Program-made: the position numbers and the translations under genes
In this document: positions 62,263 through 64,000 of the stretch, one piece after another
Layout of the letters: each line of letters opens with the position of its first letter
Numbering within the stretch: the first letter of the stretch is position 1
NCBI RefSeq assembly: GCF_003032475.1
Contig: NZ_CP028369.1
Location: 3,782,001-3,846,000 of the forward strand
Length of the DNA stretch: 64,000 nucleotides
Origin: Streptomyces sp. P3
Lineage (GTDB): Bacteria; Actinomycetota; Actinomycetes; Streptomycetales; Streptomycetaceae
Direction: 5' to 3'
The notes under the pieces: model-generated
Databases searched by the model: none
What the model saw: the letters and a program-made list of their open reading frames with translations, nothing else
What the model was told of the DNA's origin: nothing

Positions 62263-62987
62263 TCCCCGGGCTTCTCGGCGATCAGCCAGCTGATGAACTT
62301 CGAGACCCGGCCATGGGTCACCGGCGCCGTGCCGTGGGTGAGCTGGGAGCCGTAGAGAAGCGCGGTGCCCGGCGCGGGGCTCACGTTCCACCGGGTGCGA
62401 GGCATCGCCGTGAACCAGTCGGCGGAGTGGTCCGCTCCGTCGTGGGCCAGCCACATGCCATCCGCGTAGCCGTCTCTCCCGTATTCCAGGCGGGTGTTCC
62501 ACAGATGGTCGCTGGAGCAACTCTCGACGTAGAACGTGCCACCGGCCTCCGCCTCGCTGATCACGACGCTGATTCCGGCGATCTGCCGCGGCCAAGCCAG
62601 CGGGTCGGGGGCGATGCCGTCGACGTGGCCGGTGATGTGCTGGCCAGGACCGTATTCGACGTACGTCCAAGGGCGGCAGGTGGTGATCGACGGCATGACA
62701 CGAGACAGGGCCGGGCGGGCGCGGTCGAAGGCGTGCTGCAGCAGCTTCTCGGCCTCGCCGGGTACCTGTGGGACTTCCACCCGCCCGGCTGGCTCGTACA
62801 CGGCCATCGCCTGCTCGTGGGAGTGGCCGGGGATCTCGTGGATGGAGGTCGTCCGCCCCGTGTCGAAGTGGGCAGGCCCCTTGTCTGCGAGGAAGCCGCT
62901 CATCACGGTGGCGAGTCGGGCTCGCTCGTCGTCGTTGAGGAACCCCTCGACGCTGCCGACCGTGACGGTCTCGGCTATGTGGATCAC
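62259..62987 (-). CDS. 2-oxoglutarate/Fe(II) oxygenase
   Basis: A 242-residue protein; GTG 62987 has AGGAGG eight bases upstream, the strongest site in the operon. The metal triad is H121-x-D123 in HITGHVDGIAPD and H218 in SQLTHGTAP, with R227 (HGRVSKF) likely binding 2-oxoglutarate. The strand pattern VEYGPGQHITGHVD...GGTFYVE is that of prolyl-4-hydroxylase-like enzymes. It probably hydroxylates a peptide or amino acid made by this operon. Confidence 0.85.
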   Translation of the reverse strand: MIHIAETVTVGSVEGFLNDDERARLATVMSGFLADKGPAHFDTGRTTSIHEIPGHSHEQAMAVYEPAGRVEVPQVPGEAEKLLQHAFDRARPALSRVMPSITTCRPWTYVEYGPGQHITGHVDGIAPDPLAWPRQIAGISVVISEAEAGGTFYVESCSSDHLWNTRLEYGRDGYADGMWLAHDGADHSADWFTAMPRTRWNVSPAPGTALLYGSQLTHGTAPVTHGRVSKFISWLIAEKPGE

Positions 62988-63625
62988 GTGCCGGTCCTCC
63001 TCGTGTCGAGCGCACGGCGGACGTCGTCCAGGCCGGTGCAGTGATTGAGCCAACTGGCCACGGGCTGGCGGGTGGTCACGGTCGGGTCGGCCCACAGGGC
63101 CAGGAGCTCGCCGGTCAGCGGCAGCTGCTCCGGGCCGGGCAGTGCCTCCCGCATGGCCAGGACCTCGTCGAACCCGTTCAGGGTGGGGCATGGGGTCTCG
63201 TGCTGGACGGCGAAGACCCGCCCGAGTCTGACGGCCGCCGCATTCCCACAGACGCGCAGGAGCGTTTCCGTGGCATCTTTGCGCCGGTATCCGCGGCACT
63301 CGGCCTGAGCCCATCCGGCTGCCACGGCCGCGGACGCCGAGGCGATGTAGCAGGTGGCGCAGCATGCCCCGGTGGCGCTGGGACAAGGCCGATGGTGATC
63401 CGGGAGCGTGGCGGCGACGTCACCGAGGGCGGCCCAGGCGGAGTCGGGCAGCAGCTCGTCGACAGCGCGGCGGAGCCCGTGGGCCGCGCTGCCGTGGTTG
63501 CAGCACGCCGGACCTGGCTCCGGCCGCGGACCCGGCTGGAGCGCGGGCTCGATGAACAGGGCGTGGAAGTACACGATCCGCCCCAGTAACTGGTGAACGG
63601 TCTGCGTGTCCGCGGCGCTGATCAC
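62984..63625 (-). CDS. Unrecognised cysteine-rich protein of the peptide operon
   Basis: A 213-residue mostly helical protein, GTG overlapping the preceding stop (GTGA). Cysteines cluster in PACCNHGS and CPSATGACCATCYI, with another in ECRGYRR, suggesting metal binding. Other features: TVHQLLGRIVYFHALFIEPA at the N-terminus. No family recognised. The tight overlaps on both sides show it is part of the same pathway. Confidence 0.75.
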   Translation of the reverse strand: MISAADTQTVHQLLGRIVYFHALFIEPALQPGPRPEPGPACCNHGSAAHGLRRAVDELLPDSAWAALGDVAATLPDHHRPCPSATGACCATCYIASASAAVAAGWAQAECRGYRRKDATETLLRVCGNAAAVRLGRVFAVQHETPCPTLNGFDEVLAMREALPGPEQLPLTGELLALWADPTVTTRQPVASWLNHCTGLDDVRRALDTRRTGT

Positions 63626-64000
63626 GCCAGCACTCCCTCGACAGGGCCTGCGGCGGCCTGCGGCACCGGGCAGGAGCATCCGCCCTGTGCCGTGGGCTGC
63701 TTGCTGCGCAAGGCCTCCGCGATGACCGCGGTGGCCGCGTCCACGGTGTCGAAGTACACCGACCAGTCGTGGCCGGGGGCCGGCAGCAGAGTCAGGTCCA
63801 ACACGGGCGTTGTCCGGCTCGTTGTCTCGCACGTCAGTTCGGCGCGCCCGATGGTCACTCGCACCGCCGGTGGTAGGGAAGTGGCGGCCACGGTGACGGC
63901 CCTGCACATAGCGGCGGCGGTCGCGGCGTACTCGGCCGGGGTGCGAGGGAGAACGCCGATCCGACGCTCGGTGGGCCGTAGTTCCAGGTCGGCGTAGGAG
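63622..64000 (-). CDS. Unrecognised protein, 5' end outside the window
   Basis: The frame is open at the right edge and ends in a GTGA overlap with the next gene. 125 residues are visible, from SYADLELRPTERRIG to the C-terminus; they contain PAEYAATAAAMCRAVTVAAT, GHDWSVYFDTVDAATAVIAE and a terminal GGCSCPVP. It could be a small regulatory or carrier-like alpha/beta protein. No motif identifies it. It continues the leftward peptide operon beyond the window. Confidence 0.7.
   Translation of the reverse strand, partial: SYADLELRPTERRIGVLPRTPAEYAATAAAMCRAVTVAATSLPPAVRVTIGRAELTCETTSRTTPVLDLTLLPAPGHDWSVYFDTVDAATAVIAEALRSKQPTAQGGCSCPVPQAAAGPVEGVLA

Overview
The window is high-GC DNA with strong GC bias at codon position 3, many GTG starts, ATGA/GTGA stop-start overlaps and a type A actinobacterial RNase P RNA. 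It is chromosomal DNA of a Streptomyces species. Positions 1 to about 54,250 are mostly ordinary Streptomyces genes. From about 54,280 to the right edge the sequence is accessory: decayed phage genes, IS fragments, a lower-GC two-gene cassette and a peptide-modification operon.

Region by region. 1-5,160: PAP2 enzyme, an NLR-type (NACHT-like) ATPase overlapping a small partner gene that carries the same putative amyloid motif, a small membrane protein and an acyltransferase. 5,160-10,930: lipoprotein, divergent fadA5-like thiolase and CYP125-like P450, DUF1275 protein, secreted transglycosylase with a structured leader. 11,078-17,046: a cobalamin-riboswitch-controlled ECF transporter operon with two surface-anchored proteins that look like a split intrinsic factor. 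17,087-28,836: steroid-type catabolic genes (SnoaL-like, MBL hydrolase, aldehyde dehydrogenase, ferredoxin, KstR orthologue, F420-type oxidoreductase) mixed with a GntR/DUF1648 pair and a glycosyltransferase-methyltransferase-prenyltransferase-like operon. 28,914-39,093: DUF5336 protein, amidase, ECF sigma factor with membrane partner, MFS pump, methyltransferase, surface protein, two-component system. 39,307-42,691: MaoC hydratase, alcohol dehydrogenase and SDR operon. 42,796-53,870: a 55-residue small protein, housekeeping genes (Nif3-like, zinc ribbon, RNase H/phosphatase, KDPG aldolase, YaaA), regulators and an EamA transporter. 53,784-54,188: rnpB.

The best-supported theme is a scattered steroid side-chain regulon. 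A KstR orthologue (23,240-23,869) is accompanied by four sites fitting TnnAACnnGTTnnA (one with a mismatch), in front of fadA5/cyp125, the MBL gene, the glycosyltransferase operon/kstR, and the maoC operon. A second palindrome, TCTGA-N6-GTCAG, lies in front of cyp125, the aldehyde dehydrogenase, the maoC operon and the F420 oxidoreductase; I do not recognise its regulator.

The best candidate for an undescribed system is the leftward operon from 64,000 to 58,065: two unrecognised proteins, a 2OG-Fe(II) oxygenase, a P-loop kinase, a eukaryotic-type protein kinase, a 49-residue Ser/Thr-rich peptide, an HExxH putative peptide hydroxylase and a cytoplasmic SxxK hydrolase. It looks like a RiPP pathway. 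The NLR/amyloid-motif pair at 832-3,401 is the second candidate. All assignments come from reading motifs and remembered family sequences; no search was run.
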